DNA of 33,347 nucleotides from Treponema_I sp045616125 (lineage in GTDB: Bacteria; Spirochaetota; Spirochaetia; Treponematales; Treponemataceae): contig JAZLGC010000061.1 of assembly GCA_045616125.1 (NCBI GenBank), forward strand, positions 1-33,347, given 5' to 3'. This document shows, piece after piece, positions 15,072 through 24,441 of the stretch. A program made the translations under genes and the position numbers. Positions within the stretch are counted from its first letter, which is position 1. Each line of letters starts with the position of its first letter. Under the pieces are notes generated by a model. That model was not told the origin of the DNA, searched no databases, and worked only from the letters and a program-made list of their open reading frames with translations.

Positions 15072-16472
15072 TTGAGCACTACTGCAAAGACTTTCTTTCT
15101 TGACCAGCATGGCTGTGCAAAAAATCAGGTTGATGGGGAACTGATTATTACCCGTCTGGAAAAACTTGGATATACCAAAACTGAAAATCCGGAAGAAGCA
15201 GCTCTTATTGTTGTAAATTCCTGTGGTTTTATTGAATCTGCAAAGGTAGAAAGCCTGAACAGTGTTATTGATGCCCGTGCTCAGTATCCTGAAGCAAAAA
15301 TTCTTCTTGCTGGCTGTCTTGCAGAACGGTATGCCGATGATTTTGCAGAAACATTACCTGAGGCAGATGCTATTTTTGGTAATGGAGATATTTCAAAAAT
15401 CGACGAAGTTGTGGATCGTCTTATGGGCCGTAACGAACGTCCGGTCCTCACCACTCCTCAGCAGGGTATTTCCTGCGGCGAACGTACTGAATTCCTGAAC
15501 TTTAAGAACAGCGCCTTTGTCAAAATTACTGAAGGCTGCAACAACTGCTGTTCTTTCTGTGCTATTCCTATTATCCGGGGTGAGCTCAGAAGTCGTTTTG
15601 CTTCTGACATTGTGGAAGAAATCCGCGATCTTCTTGCTCGTGGTGTTTTTGAGATTAACCTTATCGGGCAGGATCTGGCTGCCTATGGTCGCGATGGCAT
15701 TACCCGCGGTGACAGCGGAAATGCAGGTTACTTTGTAGAACCAAGTCCTTTGGCAGAGTTGCTTCGCTCTATCAGTGCACTTGAAGGCAACTTCTGGATT
15801 CGCCTGCTGTACATTCATCCGGATCATTTCCCCTTTGATATACTCCCAGTGCTCAATGCTGACAAACGTATCCTACCCTATTTTGACGTTCCGTTTCAGA
15901 GTGGTTCAAAAGACGTGCTTAAACGGATGAACCGCAGTGGAACTCCTGAATCATACCTGAATATGGTGAACCGGCTTCGATCAGACCTGAAGACACTGCC
16001 TGTAATCCGTACCACATTCCTTTGCGGATTCCCCGGTGAAACCGATGAAAACGCTGCTGAAACAGCCGGATTCATGAAGCAGGTACAGCCAGACTGGTCC
16101 GGCTGCTTTACCTACAGCAGGGAAGAAGATACGGCTGCGTACAACATGAAAAAGCAGTGCAGACAGAAAGATATGGAAAAACGCGTTGCAATGCTGCAGG
16201 AAATTCAGGACGGCATTACCACTGAACGCCTGACATCTCATGTTGGACAGGAGTTTTACTGCCTGATTGAAGAGATTATCGATGATCCTGAACAGGATGC
16301 CGGAATTGCTTTGGGCCGTGTGTGGTTCCAGGCTCCAGAAGTAGATGGTGCCACCATTGTCCAGTATGAACTTGATTCTGAAAATCACAAGGAAAAGGTT
16401 CAACCGGGACAGGTTTGTCAGGTAAAAATTCTTGGTGTCAGTGGCGTCGATTTAGTTGCAGCCATATTATAA
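15072..16472 (+). CDS. rimO: Ribosomal protein S12 methylthiotransferase
   Basis: A 466-residue radical-SAM enzyme that adds a methylthio group to an Asp of ribosomal protein S12. Three Cys of the N-terminal cluster (about 15, 51 and 82) lie in HGCAKNQVDGE, NSCGFIE and AGCLAERY. The radical-SAM cluster is Cys156, Cys160 and Cys163 in GCNNCCSFCAIP. A C-terminal TRAM domain follows. The start is TTG 15072, overlapped by GAGGA at 15063-15067; the spacing of 4 nt is short, but no better codon precedes the conserved region. The gene is 7 nt after the RodZ-like gene and 9 nt before pcrA. Confidence 0.93.
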   Translation: MSTTAKTFFLDQHGCAKNQVDGELIITRLEKLGYTKTENPEEAALIVVNSCGFIESAKVESLNSVIDARAQYPEAKILLAGCLAERYADDFAETLPEADAIFGNGDISKIDEVVDRLMGRNERPVLTTPQQGISCGERTEFLNFKNSAFVKITEGCNNCCSFCAIPIIRGELRSRFASDIVEEIRDLLARGVFEINLIGQDLAAYGRDGITRGDSGNAGYFVEPSPLAELLRSISALEGNFWIRLLYIHPDHFPFDILPVLNADKRILPYFDVPFQSGSKDVLKRMNRSGTPESYLNMVNRLRSDLKTLPVIRTTFLCGFPGETDENAAETAGFMKQVQPDWSGCFTYSREEDTAAYNMKKQCRQKDMEKRVAMLQEIQDGITTERLTSHVGQEFYCLIEEIIDDPEQDAGIALGRVWFQAPEVDGATIVQYELDSENHKEKVQPGQVCQVKILGVSGVDLVAAIL

Positions 16473-16481
16473 GGGTTTACC

Positions 16482-18824
16482 ATGGACTCATACGAATATC
16501 TTTCAGTGCTCAATCCGGAACAGATGGCTGCAGTTACCCACGAAGGGTCTCCTCTTCTTATTCTTGCCGGCGCCGGTTCCGGAAAAACCCGTGTAATTAC
16601 CACAAAGATTGCCTATCTTATCTCTGAACAGGGCTTCCGGCCTTCTTCCATTCTTGCCGTTACCTTTACAAAAAAAGCTGCCCGCGAAATGCAGGAACGG
16701 GCTCAGTCGCTTGAACCGCAGGCTGCCCATTCTCAGATTCGGACCTTTCACTCATTTGGCAGCTGGTTCCTCCGCATTCATGCAGAAGATGCCGGCATTG
16801 ATAAGAACTTTACCGTATACGATGACGATGACATGGTCACTCTCATCATGAAAGCCATTCCCAATCTGGCAAAAAAGCAGGCTACAACCATTGCTCATAA
16901 AATCAGCATGGCAAAAGATTACTGCATGACCCCCGATGACCCAAACCTGATTCAGATTGAAAGTGATGCTGAATTTCCCGAACAGTATGCGGCCTATGAA
17001 GAACGTCTCCGCTCCACAGGTAATGTGGATTTCGGCGATCTTATTATGCTGCCGGTATTGCTGCTTCAGAACAATGAAAATGCCCGGAACCACATGCATA
17101 AGATTTTCAAGGTTATCATGGTTGACGAGTATCAGGACAGCAACGTTGCTCAGTTCAAACTGTTGAAGGCATTAACCGGTCCTGACACCTACGTATGCGT
17201 TGTAGGTGATGATGATCAGAGTATTTATTCCTTCCGTGGAGCAGAAGTTCAGAATATTCTTGATTTTGAAAAAGAATTTCCCGGTACTCAGGTAATAAAA
17301 CTGGAGCGCAATTATCGGTCTGTAGCACCGGTTCTCTCGGTGGCCGATGGAGTTGTAAAGCGGAACAAAAAGCGTCTTGGAAAAACACTTGTCAGTGTGC
17401 GTGGCGAAGGAAAAAAGCCAAAACTGGTATTCCTGCCGAACCAGGATGACGAGGCTGCTTTTGCTGCTGAAATGATTATGCAGAGCCACGAAAAAGGCGT
17501 ACCGTATGCGGACTGGGCAATTCTCTATCGTACCAATGCACAGTCTTTGGGTTTTGAAACAGAATTTCTGCATCGTAAAATTCCCTATTCTGTAGTTGGT
17601 TCCCTTAAGTTTTATGAACGCGAAGAAGTAAAAGATGCTTTGGCATACCTGGCGTTTTTGGTAAATCCCCGTGATGAAATTGCCTTCCGCCGCATTGTCA
17701 ATAAACCGGCCCGCGGTATTGGCGGTGTTACTCAGGAAAAGCTGATAAATAAAGCACGGCAGGAAAATGAAAACAGTCTTGTTGGACAGGTGAATCTTCT
17801 GGATACCTGCCGTGGCGAAGTTGCTTCTTTAAGCAAAAAAGCAAAAGAGGGGATGAAATCCTTTATCGACCTGTTTGACACGATGATTCAGAGCCTGACA
17901 TCGGCTGATACCAAGGACGATAACACGCCTATTGAGCAGCTGGCTGCGGATGCCGGTTTGAATGTTGTTGCCGGTGATAATCTGCCTGACTGGGTTACTG
18001 AAGCCATTGCTGCAGCCGAACCTGCTCCGCTTACCGATGGCAGTAAGCGGCTTTCTGATGTCATTGAAAAAATGATTAAAGACAGTGGCCTTCTTGAACT
18101 ACATCAGAGTCAGGATGAAATATCAGGCACGCAGCGGGTATTCAACCTGCAGGAACTGGTAAACAGCGCCAGTATGTATCCGGCTAATGTTGATGGACTT
18201 CTGGAATTCCTTGATCATATTGAATTGGACCGGACTCTTGAAACTCCCGATGAGGAACAGCCTTCTGATGCGGTAACGCTTATTACCCTGCACAACACAA
18301 AGGGATTGGAGTATCCGCGGGTTGTCATTACCGGTATGGAATATGGCGTATTCCCCCGCCGTGATAAAGTTGATACGGAACTGGAAGAAGAACGCCGCCT
18401 GTTCTATGTTGGTATTACCCGCGCCCGTGATGAGCTGTATCTTACCAGTTGTGCATACCGCCGTATGTACGGTCGTACTGAGGATCAGGAAATAAGCCCC
18501 TTCCTGTTGGAAATTTCGCCATCAGAAATTGATGTACTGGGTACAAAACCTGCTGCTTATAAGCGCTTTGAACGGCAGCAGGCAGCAGTCGGTTCGGGGG
18601 CTGGGGCAGACAATGGTGGAGAAGCTTTGGTAGAGCAGGATGGTCTTGCCAGCAGATGGAAGAAAGGCCGGAGTGTGTACCACGATGATTATGGCCACGG
18701 TGTCATTCTTTTTACCGATACCACAGAAAGCGGTGAGTACGTAATAGACGTGCAGTTTGAAACCGGCACCCGCAAGAAGTTTCTCCCCAAGTATCAGGCA
18801 AACCGGCTGATGCTGGAAATGTAA
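16482..18824 (+). CDS. pcrA: ATP-dependent DNA helicase PcrA/UvrD
   Basis: A 780-residue superfamily-1A helicase for DNA repair and replication-fork clearance. Motif I is AGAGSGKT (29-36), motif II VDEYQD, motif III GDDDQSIYSFRGA, motif IV ERNYRS, motif V TLHNTKGLEYPRV and motif VI GITRARDELY. The C-terminal GRSVYHDDYGHGVI...KKFLPKY segment is the PcrA Tudor-like domain that contacts RNA polymerase. The 2B region carries an insert (about 480-530) with DWVTEAIAAAE. It follows rimO by 9 nt, so the RodZ-like, rimO and pcrA genes may form one transcript. Confidence 0.93.
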   Translation: MDSYEYLSVLNPEQMAAVTHEGSPLLILAGAGSGKTRVITTKIAYLISEQGFRPSSILAVTFTKKAAREMQERAQSLEPQAAHSQIRTFHSFGSWFLRIHAEDAGIDKNFTVYDDDDMVTLIMKAIPNLAKKQATTIAHKISMAKDYCMTPDDPNLIQIESDAEFPEQYAAYEERLRSTGNVDFGDLIMLPVLLLQNNENARNHMHKIFKVIMVDEYQDSNVAQFKLLKALTGPDTYVCVVGDDDQSIYSFRGAEVQNILDFEKEFPGTQVIKLERNYRSVAPVLSVADGVVKRNKKRLGKTLVSVRGEGKKPKLVFLPNQDDEAAFAAEMIMQSHEKGVPYADWAILYRTNAQSLGFETEFLHRKIPYSVVGSLKFYEREEVKDALAYLAFLVNPRDEIAFRRIVNKPARGIGGVTQEKLINKARQENENSLVGQVNLLDTCRGEVASLSKKAKEGMKSFIDLFDTMIQSLTSADTKDDNTPIEQLAADAGLNVVAGDNLPDWVTEAIAAAEPAPLTDGSKRLSDVIEKMIKDSGLLELHQSQDEISGTQRVFNLQELVNSASMYPANVDGLLEFLDHIELDRTLETPDEEQPSDAVTLITLHNTKGLEYPRVVITGMEYGVFPRRDKVDTELEEERRLFYVGITRARDELYLTSCAYRRMYGRTEDQEISPFLLEISPSEIDVLGTKPAAYKRFERQQAAVGSGAGADNGGEALVEQDGLASRWKKGRSVYHDDYGHGVILFTDTTESGEYVIDVQFETGTRKKFLPKYQANRLMLEM

Positions 18825-18892
18825 CCGGCCGAAAACCAAAGATTATCCGTTATACCGAAATCTACACCCTATTGTTTTCCTGCTTGAACAGG

Positions 18893-18904
18893 TACAATCT
18901 GCCT
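18893..18904 (+). promoter_or_regulatory. -10 box 6 nt before the M13 peptidase ATG
   Basis: TACAAT (18893-18898) is followed by six bases and then ATG 18905. No Shine-Dalgarno lies in range. A poor -35 (TTGTTT at 18872, 15-bp spacer) is the best candidate. The geometry matches the leaderless promoters at 7584-7670. Confidence 0.45.
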
Positions 18905-20758
18905 ATGAAAAAAGTTATTTATGGTATTTTGTGCGTTCTTTCTGCGCTCTTTTTCCTTTCTGGATGTGTCTCTGTTAACCGGAAGACGGTGAATCAGGAT
19001 TTTTATGGTTTTGTACACGATACGTGGCTGTCGGAAAATAGAGAACTGATTGATGCCTTGCCCCATATTGATTCTCCGGCAATCTGTATGGAGAACATCA
19101 CTCAGGCTTTTATTGCCCATTTTGATGGTAGTGAACCGGCAGATGAACTGGAATCAATGCTCTTTGATACCTATAGAAGTGCCCTTGATTTTGAACTCCG
19201 GACCAAAGCTGATTACAGCTGGCTTCATTCTTATCTTGAAAAAATTGAATCTGCTGCAACCATCGAAGACCTTGTTTCCCTGGATTCTGACATTTTCCGT
19301 GAAACAGGTTTATCAACACTCATAAGCTTTTATCGCGACATGCTTTCGTTTTCAGGCACGTATTTTGTCACTGTTTTTGAACCTGTTATCTTTGGGCCTG
19401 ATACCGAGTCTACCATTGCATATTATCGGAATCTGCTGGAAGTGCTGGGAGTTTCAAAAGATCAGGATACGTTTGATGGAGCTGTTGCATTGTATACACA
19501 GCAGTTTTCTCTGAAAGAACAGCAGAAGGATTTTCTTGAAAGTTCCATCAATTTTACAAATCTTACTGCCCAGTTTGGCTCTCTTGACCTTAAGAAAATA
19601 TGCGACGAGCGGAATATCATACAGACAGGATATATGACCAAACAGCCGAATCTGGACCTGTCGGCGCTGGTTTCACTTCTTTTGGATTCTGATGTGGATT
19701 ATGTCCGCACCTATATGGAAGTGTCATTGCTGAGCCGGATAGCTCCGTTCCTGTCAGAAGACATTGCAGAGAATTTCTTTGCTTTCCTGGGATTACAAAA
19801 TCGCTTGTACCAGAGTGATCTTGTTTCCTGTACAAAACGATATATGGTTCAGTACATGTGTTCCAACTGGTATCCGCTGATGGAGCTGATTTTTGACCGG
19901 TATATTGTACCGTCTGAAAGTCTTCAGGATGTTCAGACAATAGCAAACGATATTCGTGCCAGGTACCTTGAAGTTCTGGATGGCACCACGCTGTTCAATG
20001 AAGCAACAGTTGCCAGAATCAGAAGGGTGGTGGAACGGTTTGAAATTATTGTGGGACTTCCTCTCCGGGATGTTTCGTATTATTCCGTATGTAGTCTGGA
20101 TAGGGAAAATCTGTGGAATTGCATTACATCCGTCAACAAGTTTACTGACCAGTATGTGCATGATTCCCGTGTCACAGAACATGAACCGTTACGGGGAAAA
20201 TATACTTCGTATACCGTTAATGCATTTGCCGGAAATCTTTCCATCACCATTATGGGTGGATATCTGATGAATCCCAATTATTCAGCTGATATGACAACAG
20301 CCAGCAAATATGGTGCCATCGGATCGGTGATAGGACATGAACTCAGCCATGCCTGGAGAGCAGGAACCGTATATAATAAACCTATTGACGGGTATGACCG
20401 CATGATCAGTCTGTATGACGGTTACCCGGAATATAGTGGAGTAATCTGTAACGGTAAGCAGGTATCGTCAGAAGCCGCTGCTGATATTTTTGGATTACAG
20501 GTAGCGTTGTATGCGCTGGAACAGCTTGAATCAGAGCCTGATTACGAATCATTTTTCATGGGGTATGCATTGCTTCATCAATCAGAATTCTCTAAGGAAT
20601 ACGACGACTATCGGATGAATGTGATAAAAGATGCCCATCCGCTAGATCGCTGCCGGGTAAACTGTTCTGTCTGGAATTTTGACCAGTTTTACAGCACTTT
20701 TGATGTTCATCCTGGAAACACCATGTATCTGCCTGAAGATAAACGATTCAGACTATAG
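18905..20758 (+). CDS. M13-family zinc metallopeptidase lipoprotein
   Basis: 617 residues, shorter than the usual 670-700. A signal peptide ends in lipobox FLSGC with Cys21. The neprilysin-like zinc site is HELSH (His478 to His482), and the third ligand Glu is in SSEAAADIFG. The upstream NAF-GN segment and the C-terminal CRVNCSVWNFDQFYSTFDV follow the M13 pattern, although the family's terminal Trp is absent. It would act as a periplasmic or surface oligopeptidase. ATG 18905 is chosen because the predicted transcript starts there and the signal peptide begins with MKK. An in-frame TTG at 18872 would precede the -10 box. Confidence 0.88.
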   Translation: MKKVIYGILCVLSALFFLSGCVSVNRKTVNQDFYGFVHDTWLSENRELIDALPHIDSPAICMENITQAFIAHFDGSEPADELESMLFDTYRSALDFELRTKADYSWLHSYLEKIESAATIEDLVSLDSDIFRETGLSTLISFYRDMLSFSGTYFVTVFEPVIFGPDTESTIAYYRNLLEVLGVSKDQDTFDGAVALYTQQFSLKEQQKDFLESSINFTNLTAQFGSLDLKKICDERNIIQTGYMTKQPNLDLSALVSLLLDSDVDYVRTYMEVSLLSRIAPFLSEDIAENFFAFLGLQNRLYQSDLVSCTKRYMVQYMCSNWYPLMELIFDRYIVPSESLQDVQTIANDIRARYLEVLDGTTLFNEATVARIRRVVERFEIIVGLPLRDVSYYSVCSLDRENLWNCITSVNKFTDQYVHDSRVTEHEPLRGKYTSYTVNAFAGNLSITIMGGYLMNPNYSADMTTASKYGAIGSVIGHELSHAWRAGTVYNKPIDGYDRMISLYDGYPEYSGVICNGKQVSSEAAADIFGLQVALYALEQLESEPDYESFFMGYALLHQSEFSKEYDDYRMNVIKDAHPLDRCRVNCSVWNFDQFYSTFDVHPGNTMYLPEDKRFRL

Positions 20759-20814
20759 TAATTAGTTGACTGTTTACCGGTTCTGACACGCTAGAAACAC
20801 GCTCTTTTTTTCGG

Positions 20815-20820
20815 TATACT
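20815..20820 (+). promoter_or_regulatory. Candidate -10 box for gatCAB
   Basis: TATACT lies 43 nt before the gatC ATG. The matching -35 position reads TAGAAA, a poor fit, so the promoter is tentative. Confidence 0.35.
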
Positions 20821-20862
20821 GATGCTGAATTATTGTACCCATGTACACAAAAAGAGGTTGCT

Positions 20863-21174
20863 ATGGCCGCAGAAAAACGGACAATTGACGAAAACACCCT
20901 GGATGCCTTGCTGCATCTTTCAAGACTTGACCCTGCAAGTACCAACATGACTGTTCTGAAGGGTCAGGTTGATCAGATTGTTGAATACTTTGACCTGCTG
21001 TCGCAGTTTGATGACAGTGAAAATCCTTACGATGCCTATCCTACCACCGTTGCAGAAAATCTCCGCGACGACAGTACCGTTAAAGGCCTTGATATTCCTG
21101 ATGTTAAAAAAATGACTCCTGAATTCATGGACGGATACTTCCGTGTTCCAAAAGTTCTGGGAGAAGGTGCCTGA
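20863..21174 (+). CDS. gatC: Aspartyl/glutamyl-tRNA amidotransferase subunit C
   Basis: A 103-residue small subunit that clamps GatA to GatB in the amidotransferase that converts misacylated Glu-tRNA-Gln (and Asp-tRNA-Asn). LDALLHLSRLDPA at the N-terminus and the C-terminal YFRVPKVLGE are typical. I start at ATG 20863 with AGAGG just upstream. An earlier ATG at 20833 is in frame but lacks a ribosome site. gatA begins 2 nt after the stop. Confidence 0.92.
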   Translation: MAAEKRTIDENTLDALLHLSRLDPASTNMTVLKGQVDQIVEYFDLLSQFDDSENPYDAYPTTVAENLRDDSTVKGLDIPDVKKMTPEFMDGYFRVPKVLGEGA

Positions 21175-21176
21175 TT

Positions 21177-22697
21177 ATGAACTGTAACGAAAAAAAAACC
21201 GTATCACAGATGAGAAATGCCCTGAAAGCCGGCGAGACCACGTCTGCTGCTCTTGTACAGGGTTTTATCAATGAATTCAATGCTGATAAGGAAAGCGCCA
21301 TTCCGCTGAATGCTTTTCTTGAGATGTATGACGATGCCGTAAAAAATGCAGAAGCAGCTGATGCAGAAATTGCTGCTGCCCGCGAAGCCGGCTCTGATGC
21401 ACTGAATGCCCTCTTTACCGAAAAGCCACTGATTGGTGTGCCATTCGGGGTAAAAGACAACATCAGTGTTAAAGGCAAACGCCTTACCTGTTCTTCTAAA
21501 ATCCTGCAGGGGTATCACGCTCCCTACAATGCCACCGTTATTGCCCGTCTGACTGCAGCCGGTGCCATTCCACTGGGACGCTGTAATCAGGACGAATTTG
21601 CCATGGGGTCTTCTACCGAGTATTCTGCTTATGGCGCTACCCGTAACCCGGTAAACCGCGAATATGTTTCCGGCGGTTCTTCCGGTGGTTCAGCTGCTGC
21701 TGTTGCCGCAGGTCTTGCTCCTTTTGCTCTGGGTACTGAAACCGGTGGTTCTGTTCGTCTACCGGCCAGCTACTGCGGTCTGTATGGTCTGAAACCTACC
21801 TATGGCGTTCTTTCGCGCTGGGGTGTTGTTGCATTCGGTTCTTCTCTGGATCAGGTTGGTATTCTGGCCAACACTCCTGATGATATTGCCCTGTGTCTGT
21901 CGATTATGGCCGGCGAAGACTTCTACGACGATACTTCTGTTGACTTGCCTTGCGCTGCCGAACTGAAAGCCCAGACCCTGGCTGGTGAACTTGCCGCCTA
22001 TAGCGATGCAGATTTTGCTGGTCTGAAAGTTGCCATTCCACGCCAGTTCCTGGCCAACGAAGGTCTGGATGCTGACGTTTCTGCCGTATTTGAAAATGTG
22101 CAGGAATGGTTCAAGTCTAAGGGCGCAACCATTGATATTGTAGATATGCCTATTCTTGATACTTCCATTGCCTGCTACTACGTTCTGGCACTGGCAGAAG
22201 CTGCTTCCAACCTGAGCCGTTTTGACGGTATCCGCTATGGTAACCGCCAGGATCCGGGTGAAGGCTATGATGAACTGTATATCAAGACCCGTTCAGAAGG
22301 ATTTGGTCCTGAAGTAAAACGCCGCATCATCATCGGTAACTATGTTCTTTCTGACCAGTTCAGCGGTGACTGCTATAAAAAAGCCCAGTCAGTACGTGCC
22401 CGCATGCAGCGTGAAGTTGCCAAACTGTACGAATCTTATGACCTGATTATCAGCCCGGTATGTCCTACTGCTGCATTCAAGCTGGGACAGAAAGTTGATG
22501 ACCCTATGGCCATGTATCTTTCTGATATGTTCACCATCTTTGTTAACCTGTCCCGCAGCTGTTCAATTTCTGTACCCTGCGGTACCAAAGATGAAGACGG
22601 TACCAAGCTGCCTGTTGGTGTTCAGTTTGCCGGTCCGATGTTCGGTGAAGGTAAAATGCTGGCCCTGGCCAAAGCCTGGGAAATGGATCACTGCTGA
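21177..22697 (+). CDS. gatA: Aspartyl/glutamyl-tRNA amidotransferase subunit A
   Basis: A 506-residue amidase-signature enzyme that releases ammonia from glutamine for tRNA amidation. The Ser-cisSer-Lys triad is intact: Lys93 in GVKDNI, Ser168 in SGGSSGGS and Ser192 in GTETGGSVRLP. The length is about normal. It is separated from gatC by 2 nt and from gatB by 102 nt containing three hairpins. The first hairpin includes the gatA stop codon. Confidence 0.95.
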   Translation: MNCNEKKTVSQMRNALKAGETTSAALVQGFINEFNADKESAIPLNAFLEMYDDAVKNAEAADAEIAAAREAGSDALNALFTEKPLIGVPFGVKDNISVKGKRLTCSSKILQGYHAPYNATVIARLTAAGAIPLGRCNQDEFAMGSSTEYSAYGATRNPVNREYVSGGSSGGSAAAVAAGLAPFALGTETGGSVRLPASYCGLYGLKPTYGVLSRWGVVAFGSSLDQVGILANTPDDIALCLSIMAGEDFYDDTSVDLPCAAELKAQTLAGELAAYSDADFAGLKVAIPRQFLANEGLDADVSAVFENVQEWFKSKGATIDIVDMPILDTSIACYYVLALAEAASNLSRFDGIRYGNRQDPGEGYDELYIKTRSEGFGPEVKRRIIIGNYVLSDQFSGDCYKKAQSVRARMQREVAKLYESYDLIISPVCPTAAFKLGQKVDDPMAMYLSDMFTIFVNLSRSCSISVPCGTKDEDGTKLPVGVQFAGPMFGEGKMLALAKAWEMDHC

Positions 22698-22780
22698 AAA
22701 AAACACATCCGTGTCTTTTTTTCAGCGACAGTTTGCTGGCAAACTGTCAGGTGAAGTTTTTGGCACCATCCATGGTGCCA
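22693..22780. repeat. Three consecutive hairpins between gatA and gatB
   Basis: Stem A: GCTG-A7-CAC (22693-22706), loop ATCC, GTG-TC-T7-CAGC (22711-22726), with a 2-nt bulge; it spans the gatA stop and could act as a partial terminator. Stem B: GACAGTTTG (22727-22735), loop CTGG, CAAACTGTC (22740-22748). Stem C: TGGCACCA (22761-22768), loop TCCA, TGGTGCCA (22773-22780). The gatB ribosome site AGAGG follows. The layout resembles the block before ychF. Confidence 0.8.
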
Positions 22781-22799
22781 CATAATAGAGGTATTAATT

Positions 22800-24332
22800 A
22801 TGATTGATTCATATAGAATTGTAATTGGATGCGAAATCCATACACAGCTGACAACAAAAACCAAGGCATTCTGTGCCTGTGAAAACCGCTACGGCGGTAT
22901 GCCTGATACCCGTGTATGTCCAGTTTGTCTGGGGCTGCCGGGTGCCATGCCACGTATCAGCAAAGGTTACGTAGAAATGGGTGTTGTTGCCGGTACTGCA
23001 CTGAACTGTAACATTGCCCGCTATGCCAAGTTTGACCGCAAGCACTACTTCTATCCTGACCTTGCAAAAGGATACCAGATTACTCAGTATGACCTGCCTC
23101 TGTGTACCGACGGTTATGCTGACCTGCCATACGTAAAACTGCCGGAAGACTGCCGCAAGGGTGGAGCCCGTTACGTTGACAAGAACTTTGCCGGTGGCGA
23201 CAACAACATCAACGACCTGTACAAACGGGTTCGCATTGAACGCATCCACCTGGAGGAAGACGTAGGTAAGTCACTGCACCTTGAAGGTAAGTATTCATAC
23301 ATTGACTACAACCGCTGCGGTACTCCACTGATTGAAATTGTAACAAAACCTGATATGAACAGCCCTGAAGAAGCTGCTCTGTTCATGGAAACTGCTCAGG
23401 AAATCCTGCGCTATGTAGGCGTTACCAACGGTAACCTGGAAGAAGGTAACATGCGTTGTGATGCCAACATCAACCTGACTGTCTGGGAAGATGGCAAGGA
23501 ATACCACACTCCGATTTCCGAAATCAAGAACCTGAACTCTTTTCGTTCAATCAAGGACGCCTGTGCCTACGAAGCTCAGCGCCAGCTGGATGAGTTCATC
23601 AACGACCGTCAGGAATTCAACCCCGGTTTCAAAAACACCATGGGTTGGGACGATGTAAACGGCAAAACCGTTATCCAGCGTACCAAGAACTCTTTTGTAG
23701 ACTACCGGTTCACCACAGAACCTGATATCAAACCGTTTACTCTGAGCGAAGAATTCATTGCAGAACACGCTGCCAAAGTAGGGGAACTGCCTGAAGCAAA
23801 ACGGAATCGCTTAAAGAAAGATTTCGGTCTTTCTGACTTTGACGTAGACACTCTTACCACCAGCCGCGCTCTGGCTCTGTGGTTTGAAGAAGCTGCTGCC
23901 CAGTCTAAAGACGTAAAGAAAACTGCCAACCTGATTCTGGCTGAGCTGCTGGCAGTTCTCAACGAACAGGAGAAGACCATTGCAGACCTGGATATTACGC
24001 CCAAGCACATTGCCCAGCTTTCAAATGCTGCCAGCGAAGGTAAAATTACCAGTAAGCAGGCAAAAGAAGTATTTGCCGACATGATGGCCACCGGCAAACT
24101 GCCCGATGACATTATTCAGGAAAAAGGCATGGTTGTGGTAAGCGACAGTGGTGCCATTGCTGAGTATGTTGCTCAGGTTATTGCTGAAAACCCGAAAGCC
24201 ATTGCAGACTACAAGAGCGGTAAGACCAATGTTGTGGGCTGGCTCATGGGGCAGGTAATGAAGAAATCTGGCGGTAAGGCTAATCCGAAAACGGCGACTG
24301 AGCTTCTGAAGTCAGAAATCGAAAAACTGTAA
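22800..24332 (+). CDS. gatB: Aspartyl/glutamyl-tRNA amidotransferase subunit B
   Basis: A 510-residue subunit that phosphorylates the misacylated tRNA and receives ammonia from GatA. The N-terminal VIGCEIHTQL, the metal-site cysteines in FCAC and CPVCLGLPG, the LEEDVGKSLH segment and the GTPLIEIVTKPD motif are all present, and the C-terminal YqeY/tail domain ends KANPKTATELLKSEI. With gatC and gatA it completes the operon, implying indirect tRNA charging for Gln and/or Asn in this organism. Confidence 0.96.
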   Translation: MIDSYRIVIGCEIHTQLTTKTKAFCACENRYGGMPDTRVCPVCLGLPGAMPRISKGYVEMGVVAGTALNCNIARYAKFDRKHYFYPDLAKGYQITQYDLPLCTDGYADLPYVKLPEDCRKGGARYVDKNFAGGDNNINDLYKRVRIERIHLEEDVGKSLHLEGKYSYIDYNRCGTPLIEIVTKPDMNSPEEAALFMETAQEILRYVGVTNGNLEEGNMRCDANINLTVWEDGKEYHTPISEIKNLNSFRSIKDACAYEAQRQLDEFINDRQEFNPGFKNTMGWDDVNGKTVIQRTKNSFVDYRFTTEPDIKPFTLSEEFIAEHAAKVGELPEAKRNRLKKDFGLSDFDVDTLTTSRALALWFEEAAAQSKDVKKTANLILAELLAVLNEQEKTIADLDITPKHIAQLSNAASEGKITSKQAKEVFADMMATGKLPDDIIQEKGMVVVSDSGAIAEYVAQVIAENPKAIADYKSGKTNVVGWLMGQVMKKSGGKANPKTATELLKSEIEKL

Positions 24333-24441
24333 CAGGCACGCTTAGCCGCGCTGGCGGCGTTGCCCAGGCTGTTCGCTTGCTCAACGTCCGGCAGGACGCC
24401 TCCGCTGCTCGCAGTCCGGGCGCCTTGCCATCATATACGTT
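24333..24441. other. GC-rich intergenic block
   Basis: Between convergent gatB and the YitT-family gene. It contains GCCGC-GCTG-GCGGC-like arms (about 24351-24364) and repeated TCCGG words, and is visibly more GC-rich than its surroundings. There is no T tract, so it is not a classical terminator. No ORF is supported. Confidence 0.45.

Noticed and set aside
20380..20396. CCTATTGACGGG word identical to part of the mnmA operator
   Set aside because: It lies inside the M13 peptidase coding sequence, lacks the right-hand ATAGGT arm and has no second palindrome, so it is a coding coincidence.
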